Assembly (NCBI RefSeq): GCF_040096055.1
Contig: NZ_JBBMFK010000009.1
Span: 62,001 to 126,000 of the forward strand
Direction of reading: 5' to 3'
Source of the DNA: Pseudoflavonifractor intestinihominis
Lineage (GTDB): Bacteria; Bacillota; Clostridia; Oscillospirales; Oscillospiraceae
Length of the DNA: 64,000 bases
Made by a program: the position numbers and the translations under genes. This document shows positions 1 to 7,534 of this stretch, one piece after another; position 1 is the first letter of the stretch, and each line of letters opens with the position of its first letter. The notes under the pieces are model-generated. The model saw only the letters and a program-made list of their open reading frames with translations. It was not told the origin of the DNA and did not search any database.

Positions 1-1794
1 CCCGACGCGGTGGGGACCTGGGCTGAGACCGTGGCCAACACCGTACTGGAGGCCCGCCTGATGGACCAGATCGACGGCGCCTTCCAGGGGGACAGGACCA
101 TGACCCGCTCCGAGTTCGCCCTGGCCGTGATGAAAGCGGTCTACGGCGCGGACAAGGACATGGATTTCCTGGCCCAGGGCAGGGCGGACGGCCTGCTGCC
201 CGAGGGCCTGACCCTGGACGGCACGGTCATCACCCGGGGCGAGGCGGCCCTGCTGCTGGACACCGCCACCCGTGACCTGACCATCATCACCACCATGTCC
301 ACCTCCGACATCCACGGCAACATGGTGCCCTACACTCCCTCCGGCTCCAGCATCGAGGTGGGCGGCTCCGCCCGGGCGGCCTGGCTCTTTGACGAGGCCG
401 AGCGCCGCAACCCCAACACCCTGATCCTCGACGGCGGCGACTCCCCCTATAACACCGACCTGGCCAACATCTCCCTGGGCAAGTCCAGCGTGGACGTGAT
501 GAACGCCCAGGGCTATGACGCCACCGTGCTGGGCAACCACGACTTTGACTACTCCTTTGACAATCTGCTCTCCCTGGCGGAGCGGGCGGATTACGCCATG
601 CTCTCCGCCAACACCTACTGGAAGGACGGCACCTACCCCGAGCAGTTCGAGCCCTACATCGTCAAGGAGCTGGACGGCGTGAAGGTGGCCATCGTGGGCC
701 TGACCGATGACGGCAGCAAGGCCACCACCCACTACGCCAACACCCAGGATATCGACTTCCACGACCAGTGGGAGGTGGGCCAGGAGGTTGTGGCCCAGGC
801 GGACGCCGAGGCCGACGTGGTCATCATGCTCTCCCACCTCCACGGCGGCAACAACACCGTACCCACCAGAATTGACGGAATCGACATGGAGATCGGCGGC
901 GGCAACGACATCTTCGGCCGCCCTCTGAACATCGAGGGCACCGTTGTGGTCAACCCCGGCGGCGTGGGCACCTGCGTCAACCAGACCAACCTGAACCTGA
1001 AGGACGGTGAGGTCCTGGGCTACACCTTCAACCAGATCATCCTCTCCTCCGATGTGCCCGAGGACGCGGAGGTCAAGGCCATCATCGAGGACTACCAGGC
1101 CGACCTGGACGCCCAGATGGAGGTCGTCATTGGCCAGTGCGCCTCTGATATCGCCTGGTCCAGCCCCCTGGTGCGCACCCAGGAGAGCCCCCTGGGCAAC
1201 CTGGCCGCCGACGCCCTGCGGGACTACTGCGACGCCGACATCGCCATCCAGAACGGCGGCGGCATCCGTGCCGGCCTCACCGCCGGGGACGTGACCGTGG
1301 GCGACGTGTTCGCCATGCTGCCCTTTGACAACAAGGTCACCCTGGTGGAGGTCACCGGCCAGACCGTGTGGGACGCCCTGGAGAACGGCGTGGACGGTTA
1401 TCCCACCACCAACGGCAAGTTCCCCCAGGTCTCCGGCATCAAGTACACCTTTGACGGCTCCAAGCCCGCGGGCGAGCGCATTGTGTCCGTGACGATGGAG
1501 GACGGCACCCCCCTGGACCTGGATGCCTGGTACACCCTGGCCTGCAACGACTTCATGTGCGGCGGCGGCGACGGGTACACCATGCTCAACGTGTTCAACC
1601 CCGACGACGGCAATGAGCACAACGGCGAGACCGCAGCCCAGGACCTGCCCGGCTGCAAGCTGGTCTACCGCACCAACGACTACTACCGCACCGTGGTCAG
1701 CGAGTATATCAAGGCCCAGGGCAATATCGCCCCCGCTCTGGACGGCCGCATCACCATTCTCAACCCCCAGGAGGGCGGCGGCTCTCTGAACTGA
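1..1794 (+). CDS. 5'-nucleotidase / cyclic phosphodiesterase family metallophosphoesterase, 5' end outside window
   Basis: Likely an exported UshA/CpdB-type enzyme that hydrolyses nucleotides for phosphate or nucleoside recovery. The reading frame is open from base 1, so the start lies upstream. In the part seen, about 90 residues resemble S-layer homology repeats (TRSEFALAVMKAVYG, ITRGEAALLLDTA). The calcineurin-like domain follows, with metal-ligand motifs SDIHGN, GGDSPYN, GNHDFDYS and SHLHGG. The 5_nucleotid_C domain comes last, with SPLGNLAADALRDY and NGGGIRAGLTAGDVTVGD. SLH repeats suggest cell-wall anchoring. The substrate range cannot be told from the sequence. A strong terminator follows the stop. 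Confidence 0.88.
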   Translation, partial: PDAVGTWAETVANTVLEARLMDQIDGAFQGDRTMTRSEFALAVMKAVYGADKDMDFLAQGRADGLLPEGLTLDGTVITRGEAALLLDTATRDLTIITTMSTSDIHGNMVPYTPSGSSIEVGGSARAAWLFDEAERRNPNTLILDGGDSPYNTDLANISLGKSSVDVMNAQGYDATVLGNHDFDYSFDNLLSLAERADYAMLSANTYWKDGTYPEQFEPYIVKELDGVKVAIVGLTDDGSKATTHYANTQDIDFHDQWEVGQEVVAQADAEADVVIMLSHLHGGNNTVPTRIDGIDMEIGGGNDIFGRPLNIEGTVVVNPGGVGTCVNQTNLNLKDGEVLGYTFNQIILSSDVPEDAEVKAIIEDYQADLDAQMEVVIGQCASDIAWSSPLVRTQESPLGNLAADALRDYCDADIAIQNGGGIRAGLTAGDVTVGDVFAMLPFDNKVTLVEVTGQTVWDALENGVDGYPTTNGKFPQVSGIKYTFDGSKPAGERIVSVTMEDGTPLDLDAWYTLACNDFMCGGGDGYTMLNVFNPDDGNEHNGETAAQDLPGCKLVYRTNDYYRTVVSEYIKAQGNIAPALDGRITILNPQEGGGSLN

Positions 1795-1820
1795 GGCAAT
1801 TTCCCAGTAGAACGAAAAAC

Positions 1821-1858
1821 GGCCCCGGCGGGAGAATTTCTCCCGCCGGGGCCATGTT
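1821..1858 (+). terminator. Rho-independent terminator after the 5'-nucleotidase
   Basis: A perfect 15-bp stem (1821-1835 with 1839-1853) closes a 3-nt loop. The T-rich tail is short. Confidence 0.75.
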
Positions 1859-1872
1859 TATAGAACCATTTC

Positions 1873-1901
1873 TTGCGGAAAGTGGGGCGTTATGGTATCC
1901 T
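1873..1901 (+). promoter_or_regulatory. Weak candidate sigma-A promoter
   Basis: TTGCGG at 1873-1878 and TATCCT at 1896-1901 are 17 nt apart, about 45 nt before the leader ORF. Both hexamers match consensus only partly. Confidence 0.3.
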
Positions 1902-1946
1902 GAAGGTGGAGAGAGGTACGCCGTGAACTGGAAAGGAGGCATCCCT

Positions 1947-2033
1947 ATGCCGGAATTTCTGCTCAGCTATGGAACCCTCGGAGGGCCCGCACCTGTGGGA
2001 CTTGTCCCGGCAGGAGGGAGGTGGCCGGTGTGA
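1947..2033 (+). CDS. Short leader ORF (28 codons) translationally coupled to the next gene
   Basis: An ATG at 1947 follows a near-perfect ribosome binding site (AAAGGAGG, ending at 1939) by 7 nt. It encodes 28 residues beginning MPEFLLSYGTLGGPAP. Its TGA (2031-2033) overlaps the GTG at 2030 of the downstream gene as GTGA, the usual form of translational coupling. The peptide has no recognisable domain. It may be a regulatory leader peptide, or the remnant of a longer gene. I do not recognise a family. Confidence 0.5.
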   Translation: MPEFLLSYGTLGGPAPVGLVPAGGRWPV

Positions 2034-3442
2034 GAGGACGCATCTGGAAGGCGGTCCTGGCCCTGCTGCTCCTGGGGGCGTGGATTGCCCCCACCGCCGC
2101 CGCCAACTCGGCCCAGTCCCACTGGTCGGGCACGGACAGGACAGGAGCCCTGATAGCCGACGAGATATGTCCCCTGGAGGTGCAGGGGGAGAAGCTGACC
2201 TTTGAGGTGCAGGAGTTCCCCAGGAACTACTACTCCACCGCGGAGGAATTCCGCTCCTACACCGGCTATGTGACGGCGGAGTACACTTTCTACAACCCGG
2301 CGGACTACACCGTCACCGCCACCCTGGTGTTCCCCTTCGGGGCCGTACCCGACTACGGCAATTTCTACGACGACCAGCTGGAGACCTCCAGCTGGGGAGT
2401 TGACGTGGACAAATACGACATCACCGTGGACGGCACTGCGGTGAAGAAGCGTCTGCGGCACACCCTGGCGGAGCGGTACGACCAGTTCGACCTGGAGCGG
2501 GACATGGCCCTGCTCTACGACGGCTATGCGGACGACCCCTTCTATACGCCGGACCTGACGGTGACGAAATATATCTATCAGGTCTCCGGCGTGGACAGCG
2601 AGGCCTACCCGGCCGCCACCGCCGCCTTTCTTTTGAACGCCGACCCGGCCCGCACCCGAGTGCTGCTGATGGAGCAGAGCGGGGGCAAGACCCTGGAGGA
2701 GGGCGTGCTGGCGGATACCTGGGCGGAGAACGGGGTGAGATATACGGTCTGCTGCTTCGGCGAGCCGGTGGGGGAGCTGGACTGGCGGATGTACGAAAAC
2801 GGGGCCTGCGAAAAGGAGATTGACGGCGCTGTGGAGCTGGTGGACACCTCCACCATGACCTTCAAGGACCTGGCCCTGGAAAACTGGACCGACGCCTCCG
2901 GCGTGCTGGAGCAGGACTGGTACAACGCCTTTGTGGAGGATCTGAATCGGAGTGAGTGGAGCTGCGGCGTCGTCAGCGGCAGCGACATCCACGAGGACCT
3001 GTCCCGGGCGCTGATGCGCTGGTACGAGTATGAGATCACTGTGGAGCCGGGGGAGCGGGTGGTCAACACCGTGACCGCGCCCCTCTATCCCTCCATCAAC
3101 ACCAACTACGACCCATCCATCTACACCTACACCTACCTGCTCTCTCCGGCCCGGACCTGGCGGGCCTTCGGGACCCTGGATATCAGGGTGAACACCCCTT
3201 ATTTCATCACTGAGAGCAGCCTGGAGGGATTTGAGAAGGGGGAGGAAGGCTACACCCTGTCCCTGGACGGCCTGCCGGAGGGAGAGTTAGTCTTTGTGCT
3301 CAGCGCGGACGAGCATCCCGCCAAAGCGCTGCCCAACCTGTCCTACCTGGTCTTTTACCTCCCGGTTTTCCTGCTGCTGCTGGCGGTGATCCTGATCCCC
3401 GCCGCTGTCATCCTGGTGCGCCGGAGAAGAAGGAGACTGTAA
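2030..3442 (+). CDS. Membrane-anchored extracellular protein of unknown function
   Basis: A signal peptide (about residues 4-24, ending APTAAA) is followed by a large exported region of about 400 residues rich in Tyr, Asp and Thr. A C-terminal transmembrane helix (FLLLLAVILIPAAVILV) ends in an arginine-rich tail. It should therefore face outward with a short cytoplasmic tail. I chose the GTG at 2030, not 2021, because GGAGGTG at 2017-2023 then sits 6 nt upstream and the start overlaps the stop of the leader ORF as GTGA. No catalytic motif is recognised. A bidirectional terminator separates it from guanine deaminase. Confidence 0.75.
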   Translation: MRGRIWKAVLALLLLGAWIAPTAAANSAQSHWSGTDRTGALIADEICPLEVQGEKLTFEVQEFPRNYYSTAEEFRSYTGYVTAEYTFYNPADYTVTATLVFPFGAVPDYGNFYDDQLETSSWGVDVDKYDITVDGTAVKKRLRHTLAERYDQFDLERDMALLYDGYADDPFYTPDLTVTKYIYQVSGVDSEAYPAATAAFLLNADPARTRVLLMEQSGGKTLEEGVLADTWAENGVRYTVCCFGEPVGELDWRMYENGACEKEIDGAVELVDTSTMTFKDLALENWTDASGVLEQDWYNAFVEDLNRSEWSCGVVSGSDIHEDLSRALMRWYEYEITVEPGERVVNTVTAPLYPSINTNYDPSIYTYTYLLSPARTWRAFGTLDIRVNTPYFITESSLEGFEKGEEGYTLSLDGLPEGELVFVLSADEHPAKALPNLSYLVFYLPVFLLLLAVILIPAAVILVRRRRRRL

Positions 3443-3449
3443 AAGCACA

Positions 3450-3486
3450 AAAAATCGCCCCGCACTTACGGTGCGGGGCGATTTTT
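3450..3486. terminator. Bidirectional terminator between convergent genes
   Basis: The 16-bp stem (3450-3465 with 3471-3486) is flanked by A-rich and T-rich ends, so it can serve both the surface-protein gene and guaD. Confidence 0.85.
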
Positions 3487-3491
3487 GCGTC

Positions 3492-4769
3492 TTACCAGAG
3501 GGCAGTGCCCCGGACAAACTTCTTGACCACGTCCCGGTCCTCGGACAGGTAGATGGCCCGCTCCAGCCGGTCCTCCACCGGGAGAGGCAGCACGGGGGCG
3601 GTGCGGCTGTCGTCCAGCACCACGGCGTCCAGCTCGTAGCCCGGGTCAAAGGAGCCCACCTTGCCGAAGAAGGCGCCGCCGCCGGCGGTGCCCAGCCAGA
3701 AGGCCTCAGGGGCGGTGAGGGGGGCCAGGGACTGGTCCTGGAGCCGCCAGCGCAGCTTGGACACCTGGATGGCGTCGGCCATGGCCCGGAAGATGGACAG
3801 GGTGGAGCCACCCGCCACGTCGCTGCCCAGGCCCTGGTTGAGGCCCTCGTCCAGGTAGCGGCGCACCGGCGCGATGCCCGAGGCCAGATTGGTGTTGGAC
3901 TGGGGGCAGTGGGCCACGTACACGCCCCGCTCCTTCATGAGGGCGATCTCCTCGTCGCCGGACAGGACGCAGTGGGCCATGATGCAGTTGTGGTCGCCCC
4001 CGAAGAGACCGAAGCGGTCGTAGGCGTCGCCGTAGAACCTGGACCAGGGGCACAGCTCCTGCACCAGGGCCACCTCGCCCCGATTCTCCGACAGGTGGGA
4101 CTGTACCGGCACGTCAAATTCCTTCCGCAGCCTGCCCAGCCGCTCCATGAGGCCGTCGGTGCAGGAGGGGGTGAAGCGGGGGGTGATGATGGGACTCACC
4201 CGCTCATACCGCCCGGAAGAGGCCTCCAGCCACCGGCGGGTCTCCGCCTCGGCGGCCTCCGGGCTCTCCTCCCGCAGAGTGTCGGGGGAATTGCGGTCCA
4301 TGTTCACCTTGCCCACCATGGCCACCAGACCGGACGCCTCCAGCAGGTCCATCAGCAGGAGGGTGGCGGGGCCGTGGAGGGTGGCGAAGACACAGGCGCG
4401 GGTGTTGGGGCCGTGCTTCATGTCCTCCACAAAGCGGGTATAGGCCTTGCGGGCGTAGTCCAGATCGGCGTACCGGGCCTCCTCAGGGAAGGCGTGCCGG
4501 TCCAGCCAGTCCAGCAGCTCCAGGTCCATGCCCAGGCCCTGGAAGGTGTACTGGGGGGCGTGGACGTGGAGGTCCACCAGGCCGGGCACCACCAGGTGGC
4601 CGCTCCAGTCCTCCACAGGCAGGTTGGCGTACGCCTCCGGCAGGGTCTCGAACACGCCGGCGGACCGGCCGTCCACACAGACCAGCCATCCGTCCCGGAG
4701 GGTATTGAGGTGCTGAGGGTCTCTGCTCCAGCAGAGGTCGCCCCTGAGTGCAAAGCTGCGCTGTTTCAT
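3492..4769 (-). CDS. guaD: Guanine deaminase
   Basis: An amidohydrolase that converts guanine to xanthine and ammonia in purine salvage and catabolism. Zinc-site motifs are visible in order: DLHVHAPQY (HxH), QSHLSEN, MAHCVLS and GLGSDVAGGS. The family signatures ITPRFTPSC and HCPQSNTNLASG are also present. The start is ATG 4769 (MKQRSF), because GGAGG lies 7 nt upstream; the longer open frame to 4802 has no such site. The gene is monocistronic, with its own consensus promoter and about 200 nt of leader holding a variant purine riboswitch, so expression should follow purine level. Confidence 0.92.
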   Translation of the reverse strand: MKQRSFALRGDLCWSRDPQHLNTLRDGWLVCVDGRSAGVFETLPEAYANLPVEDWSGHLVVPGLVDLHVHAPQYTFQGLGMDLELLDWLDRHAFPEEARYADLDYARKAYTRFVEDMKHGPNTRACVFATLHGPATLLLMDLLEASGLVAMVGKVNMDRNSPDTLREESPEAAEAETRRWLEASSGRYERVSPIITPRFTPSCTDGLMERLGRLRKEFDVPVQSHLSENRGEVALVQELCPWSRFYGDAYDRFGLFGGDHNCIMAHCVLSGDEEIALMKERGVYVAHCPQSNTNLASGIAPVRRYLDEGLNQGLGSDVAGGSTLSIFRAMADAIQVSKLRWRLQDQSLAPLTAPEAFWLGTAGGGAFFGKVGSFDPGYELDAVVLDDSRTAPVLPLPVEDRLERAIYLSEDRDVVKKFVRGTALW

Positions 4770-4829
4770 ATTGTAACCTCCAGTCTGCGCATAGGCGCGC
4801 ACGAAACGTATAGCCGCCGGGAAGGGCAG

Positions 4830-4937
4830 AAAAAAGCTGCCGGTTCGCGCGTCTTTCCCGGTATGACCGGGAGACTTATAGCGCGGCTGTTCCGGCAGCC
4901 GGTAGAGACGCCCAACCGATTTTGGGCCTATATAAGT
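4830..4937 (-). promoter_or_regulatory. Variant guanine-type purine riboswitch with overlapping terminator, upstream of guaD
   Basis: Read on the minus strand, P1 pairs 4937-4931 with 4880-4874. P2 pairs 4927-4922 with 4915-4910 around loop AATCGG. J2/3 is GTCTCTACC, the purine-aptamer signature. P3 pairs 4900-4896 with 4889-4885 around loop CCGGAA; CGG in one loop and CCG in the other could kiss. The residue just before P1 3' is C (4881), the guanine-type specificity position. J1/2 is only TAG and J3/1 is GCGC, both off consensus. GCTGCCGG (4899-4892) can instead pair with CCGGCAGC (4843-4836), which is followed by six T, forming a terminator that destroys P3 and P1. Ligand binding should therefore turn guaD on. 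Ligand (guanine, xanthine or deoxyguanosine) is not decided. Confidence 0.8.
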
Positions 4938-4979
4938 GCTCTCTTTAGTTATATCGGGGGGAAACCCCTGAACAAATTC

Positions 4980-5008
4980 AGTATATGCGCCTTTGCCGCC
5001 TTTGTCAA
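4980..5008 (-). promoter_or_regulatory. Sigma-A promoter of guaD
   Basis: On the minus strand TTGACA (5008-5003) and TATACT (4985-4980) are 17 nt apart. The expected transcript starts near 4973 and includes the whole riboswitch. Confidence 0.85.
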
Positions 5009-5033
5009 GGGACGGTTGGGGAAAAGGGGCCGG

Positions 5034-5708
5034 TCAGGAGCAGAAACGGTGCTTGCCGATGACTGTGATGAGGGGCCGGCTCCAGATCCAGGCGCTGGTG
5101 GCGGTGTTCGGGTTGAAGTAGTAGATGGCCCCGCCGCTGGGGTCGGCGCCGTTGAGGGCGTCCCGGGCGGCCCGGTAGGCGGAGTCGGCCACCGGCTCGT
5201 TGAACTGCCCGTCCACCATGCAGGTGAAGGCGCCCGGCTGGTATACAACCCCGGCGATGGTGTTGGGGAAGGAGGGGTGCTCCACCCGGTTGAGGATGAC
5301 CGCCCCCACCGCCACCTGGCCGCTGTAGGGCTCGCCCCGTGCCTCCGCCGAGATGACCCGGGCCAGCAGGTCCACGCTGTTGGACTGGCTGGAGGCGGGG
5401 GAGTCCCCGCCGGTGGTGGACATGCCCAGGGCCCGGAGGGTGGCCGGACCCACCACTCCGTCCGCGGTGAGGCCGTTTTTCCGCTGGAAGTACTTCACCG
5501 CCTCCTCGGTCTTGGGGCCGTAGATGCCGTCGATGGTCCCGGAGAAATAGCCCCAGTTCTTCAGTTTGGTCTGGATGGTGCGCACCGCGTCGCCGGTGGA
5601 GCCCTGCCGGTATACGGCGGCCTGGGCCGACTGGAAAAAAGTGATGACCGCGATGTTGACCGCAAAGAGCACTGCCAGGGAAAGCACCAGCCTGCGCCGG
5701 TTCTGCAT
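5034..5708 (-). CDS. sleB: Spore cortex-lytic enzyme, SleB-like
   Basis: A germination-specific cell-wall hydrolase. An N-terminal export segment (LVLSLAVLFAVNIAVITFF) is followed by a peptidoglycan-binding repeat (about residues 33-95: GSTGDAVRTIQTKL, YFQRKNGLTADGVVG). The Hydrolase_2 (SleB/CwlJ) domain fills the C-terminal half, with LLARVISAEARGEPYSGQ; its Glu is the expected catalytic acid. At 224 residues it is slightly shorter than Bacillus SleB. ATG 5708 is chosen because a GGGGGA site lies just upstream, although the frame stays open to 6056. No ypeB partner is adjacent. A possible forespore promoter is listed separately. Confidence 0.85.
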   Translation of the reverse strand: MQNRRRLVLSLAVLFAVNIAVITFFQSAQAAVYRQGSTGDAVRTIQTKLKNWGYFSGTIDGIYGPKTEEAVKYFQRKNGLTADGVVGPATLRALGMSTTGGDSPASSQSNSVDLLARVISAEARGEPYSGQVAVGAVILNRVEHPSFPNTIAGVVYQPGAFTCMVDGQFNEPVADSAYRAARDALNGADPSGGAIYYFNPNTATSAWIWSRPLITVIGKHRFCS

Positions 5709-5742
5709 GAGAATCCCCCATTTCTTGTTCCGCGTTTGGCTA

Positions 5743-5772
5743 TATTGTACGGCGGAAAAAGACGGGATATGC
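5743..5772 (-). promoter_or_regulatory. Possible sigma-G promoter of sleB
   Basis: On the minus strand GCATA (5772-5768) and TACAATA (5749-5743) are 18 nt apart, which resembles forespore promoters. The -10 deviates from CATNNTA at two positions. Confidence 0.35.
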
Positions 5773-5883
5773 GGACAGAAGCGGAGGAAATGGTTTCCGA
5801 AAAAACGGCGGGAGGGGAATAGTGGAAGAAAAAACGGGCCATACTGGAGATATAAAATTTCAATGTGGAGAGGATGATGGGAC

Positions 5884-6156
5884 ATGGTAAAGGGCGTCAC
5901 CCGCCGGGTGATCGTGGTCAAGTCCCCTGACCGCCGGCTGTTTGAGCAGGCCATCTTTATTGTCAAGGAGGAGGCGTTTGCCGCCCAGGGCGTCACGGCA
6001 CGGCAGGTGCTGGAGGAGGCCCAGCGGGTGGCGGACGGGTACATCCGCCGCAACACTGGCCCGGGCCGGTGGCTGCGCAGGATTCCCGGCCCGGTCTACG
6101 GACTGGCCGGCGCGGCCGCTGCAACACTGGCCTGGGCGCTGGTGCTGTTTTTATAA
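5884..6156 (+). CDS. Small conserved-looking protein with C-terminal membrane helix
   Basis: A 90-residue protein. The soluble N-terminal part is basic (VKGVTRRVIVVKSPDRRLF) and continues with a helical EEAFAAQGVTARQVLEEA segment. One C-terminal transmembrane helix (about 70-90, GLAGAAAATLAWALVLF) suggests a tail-anchored cytoplasmic protein. I do not recognise a function. It stands between sleB and spoVT, so a spore role is possible but is only a guess from position. A terminator follows closely. Confidence 0.7.
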   Translation: MVKGVTRRVIVVKSPDRRLFEQAIFIVKEEAFAAQGVTARQVLEEAQRVADGYIRRNTGPGRWLRRIPGPVYGLAGAAAATLAWALVLFL

Positions 6157-6166
6157 ATTAGAATCG

Positions 6167-6192
6167 GGGAGGGGCGACACCCCTCCCTTTTT
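6167..6192 (+). terminator. Rho-independent terminator
   Basis: GGGAGGGG (6167-6174) pairs with CCCCTCCC (6180-6187), followed by five T. Confidence 0.8.
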
Positions 6193-6273
6193 GCTGTCTG
6201 AAACGGCGGGAAGGGACAGAGCGTTCAAAAAAATACGCCGTTTTGCTGCCAAATGAAACCAGAGGACGCCTTC

Positions 6274-6302
6274 GCATAGGGAAAAGAAACCTGCAAATAA
6301 TA
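6274..6302 (+). promoter_or_regulatory. Candidate sigma-G promoter of spoVT
   Basis: GCATA (6274-6278) and AATAATA (6296-6302) are 17 nt apart. This fits forespore sigma-G spacing, and spoVT is a sigma-G gene in Bacillus. The -10 differs from CATNNTA only at its first base. Confidence 0.45.
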
Positions 6303-6343
6303 GGGCTGTTTAGAAAAATAAGACCGCAGGAGGAATCCTATTT

Positions 6344-6889
6344 ATGAAGGCCACAGGCATCGTAAGACGCATTGACGACTTGGGCCGGGTCGTGATTCCC
6401 AAGGAAATCCGCCGGACCATGCGAATCCGCGAGGGCGACCCCCTGGAGATCTACACCGACAAGGACGGCGGGGTCATCTTTAAGAAATACTCCCTGATGG
6501 GCGGGCTGGGGGACTTCGCCGGCCAGATGTGCGAGACGCTGAACAAGACCACCGGCGCCATCGCGGTCATCACCGACCGGGACAGCTGTATCGCCGTGGC
6601 GGGCACTCCCCGCCGGGAGCTGGCGGAAAAGCGCATCTCCCAGGACCTGGAGCAGCTGATGGAAGGGCGGCAGATCTACCAGTACCGCCAGGGAGAGACC
6701 CCGCTGCTGGTCAGCGAGGAGAACGAAAAGTACTTTATCTCCACAGCCGCACCCATCCTGTCCGAGGGGGACGTACTGGGCTGCGTGCTCTTCGCCTCCG
6801 CCGACCCGGATATGTCCGCCGCCGGAGAGACCGACTACAAGCTGGCCCAGACCATCGCCGGCTTCCTGGGACGGCACATGGAGTCCTGA
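6344..6889 (+). CDS. spoVT: Stage V sporulation protein T (AbrB-family transcription regulator)
   Basis: Regulates forespore gene expression late in sporulation. The N-terminal AbrB/MazE swapped-hairpin domain is clear (MKATGIVRRIDDLGRVVIPK, then EIRRTMRIREGDPLEIY). A GAF-like domain occupies about residues 55-181. The length of 181 matches the family. The ribosome binding site AGGAGG lies about 10 nt before ATG 6344. A forespore-type promoter candidate is upstream, and a bidirectional terminator separates it from the kinase fragment. Confidence 0.93.
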   Translation: MKATGIVRRIDDLGRVVIPKEIRRTMRIREGDPLEIYTDKDGGVIFKKYSLMGGLGDFAGQMCETLNKTTGAIAVITDRDSCIAVAGTPRRELAEKRISQDLEQLMEGRQIYQYRQGETPLLVSEENEKYFISTAAPILSEGDVLGCVLFASADPDMSAAGETDYKLAQTIAGFLGRHMES

Positions 6890-6897
6890 ACAGAGTG

Positions 6898-6936
6898 AAA
6901 GGGACATGGAACCCGGAGGGGGGCCATGTCCCTTTT
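6898..6936. terminator. Bidirectional terminator between spoVT and the kinase fragment
   Basis: AAAGGGACATGG (6898-6909) pairs with CCATGTCCCTTT (6924-6935) around a G-rich loop. Confidence 0.75.
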
Positions 6937-6942
6937 CGTTGT

Positions 6943-7458
6943 TTATTCGCCTCTGGGACGGGCCAGGGGCAGCATGACCTCCACGGTGAAGAACCCCTCC
7001 TCCACGCTGTACCGAAGGATGCCGTCGCACCGCTCCACCGCCTGGGAGACGATCTTCACGCCGAAGCCGTGGGAGCCCTTGTCCTCCTTGGTGGTGCGCA
7101 GGTCGGGATTTTCCGCCAGCACGTCCCGGCTGACCTTGTTACGTACCACGCACACCAGATACTCCTGCACGCACTTGATGGTGATCTGGAGCAGGGGGTC
7201 CTCCTCCTTCCGGCTGGCCTCGATGGCGTTATCCAGCAGGTTGAGCAAGATGGTGCACAGGGCGTCCTCGCTGACGGCCAGACTGGTGGGCACCACCACC
7301 TCGGTACAGGTGCGGATGTGGTGCTGCCGGGCCTCCCCCAGCTTCCGGTTGAGCAGGTAGTCCATCAGGGCGTTACCCGTCTCGATCTGATTCAGGGCGG
7401 CCAGGTCCTCACCGGTGACCTTGTCCAGATAGGCGCTGAGTTGGTCGTACTTTCCCAC
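6943..7458 (-). pseudogene. C-terminal fragment of a GHKL sensor histidine kinase (AgrC-like), 5' end lost
   Basis: This piece contains the ATP-binding GHKL domain: N-box LLNLLDNAIEAS and G-box KGSHGFGVKI. The beginning, GKYDQLSAYLDKV, is what normally follows the phospho-accepting His box in AgrC/NatK-like kinases. The membrane sensor half and the His box are missing. Upstream in frame there is a TAG at 7467-7465, and the GTG at 7458 has no ribosome binding site. The break coincides with the broken 5' end of the divergent GH3 gene, so both appear cut at one junction near 7445-7465. No cognate response regulator is nearby. It is either a rearrangement scar or an assembly join. Confidence 0.75.
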
Positions 7459-7534
7459 GTCCGACTACGCCAGCGCCGAGGAGCTGCTGTCCGCCAGCGA
7501 GGAGCTGGCCGAGCGCATCGAGGGCGAGGGCATC

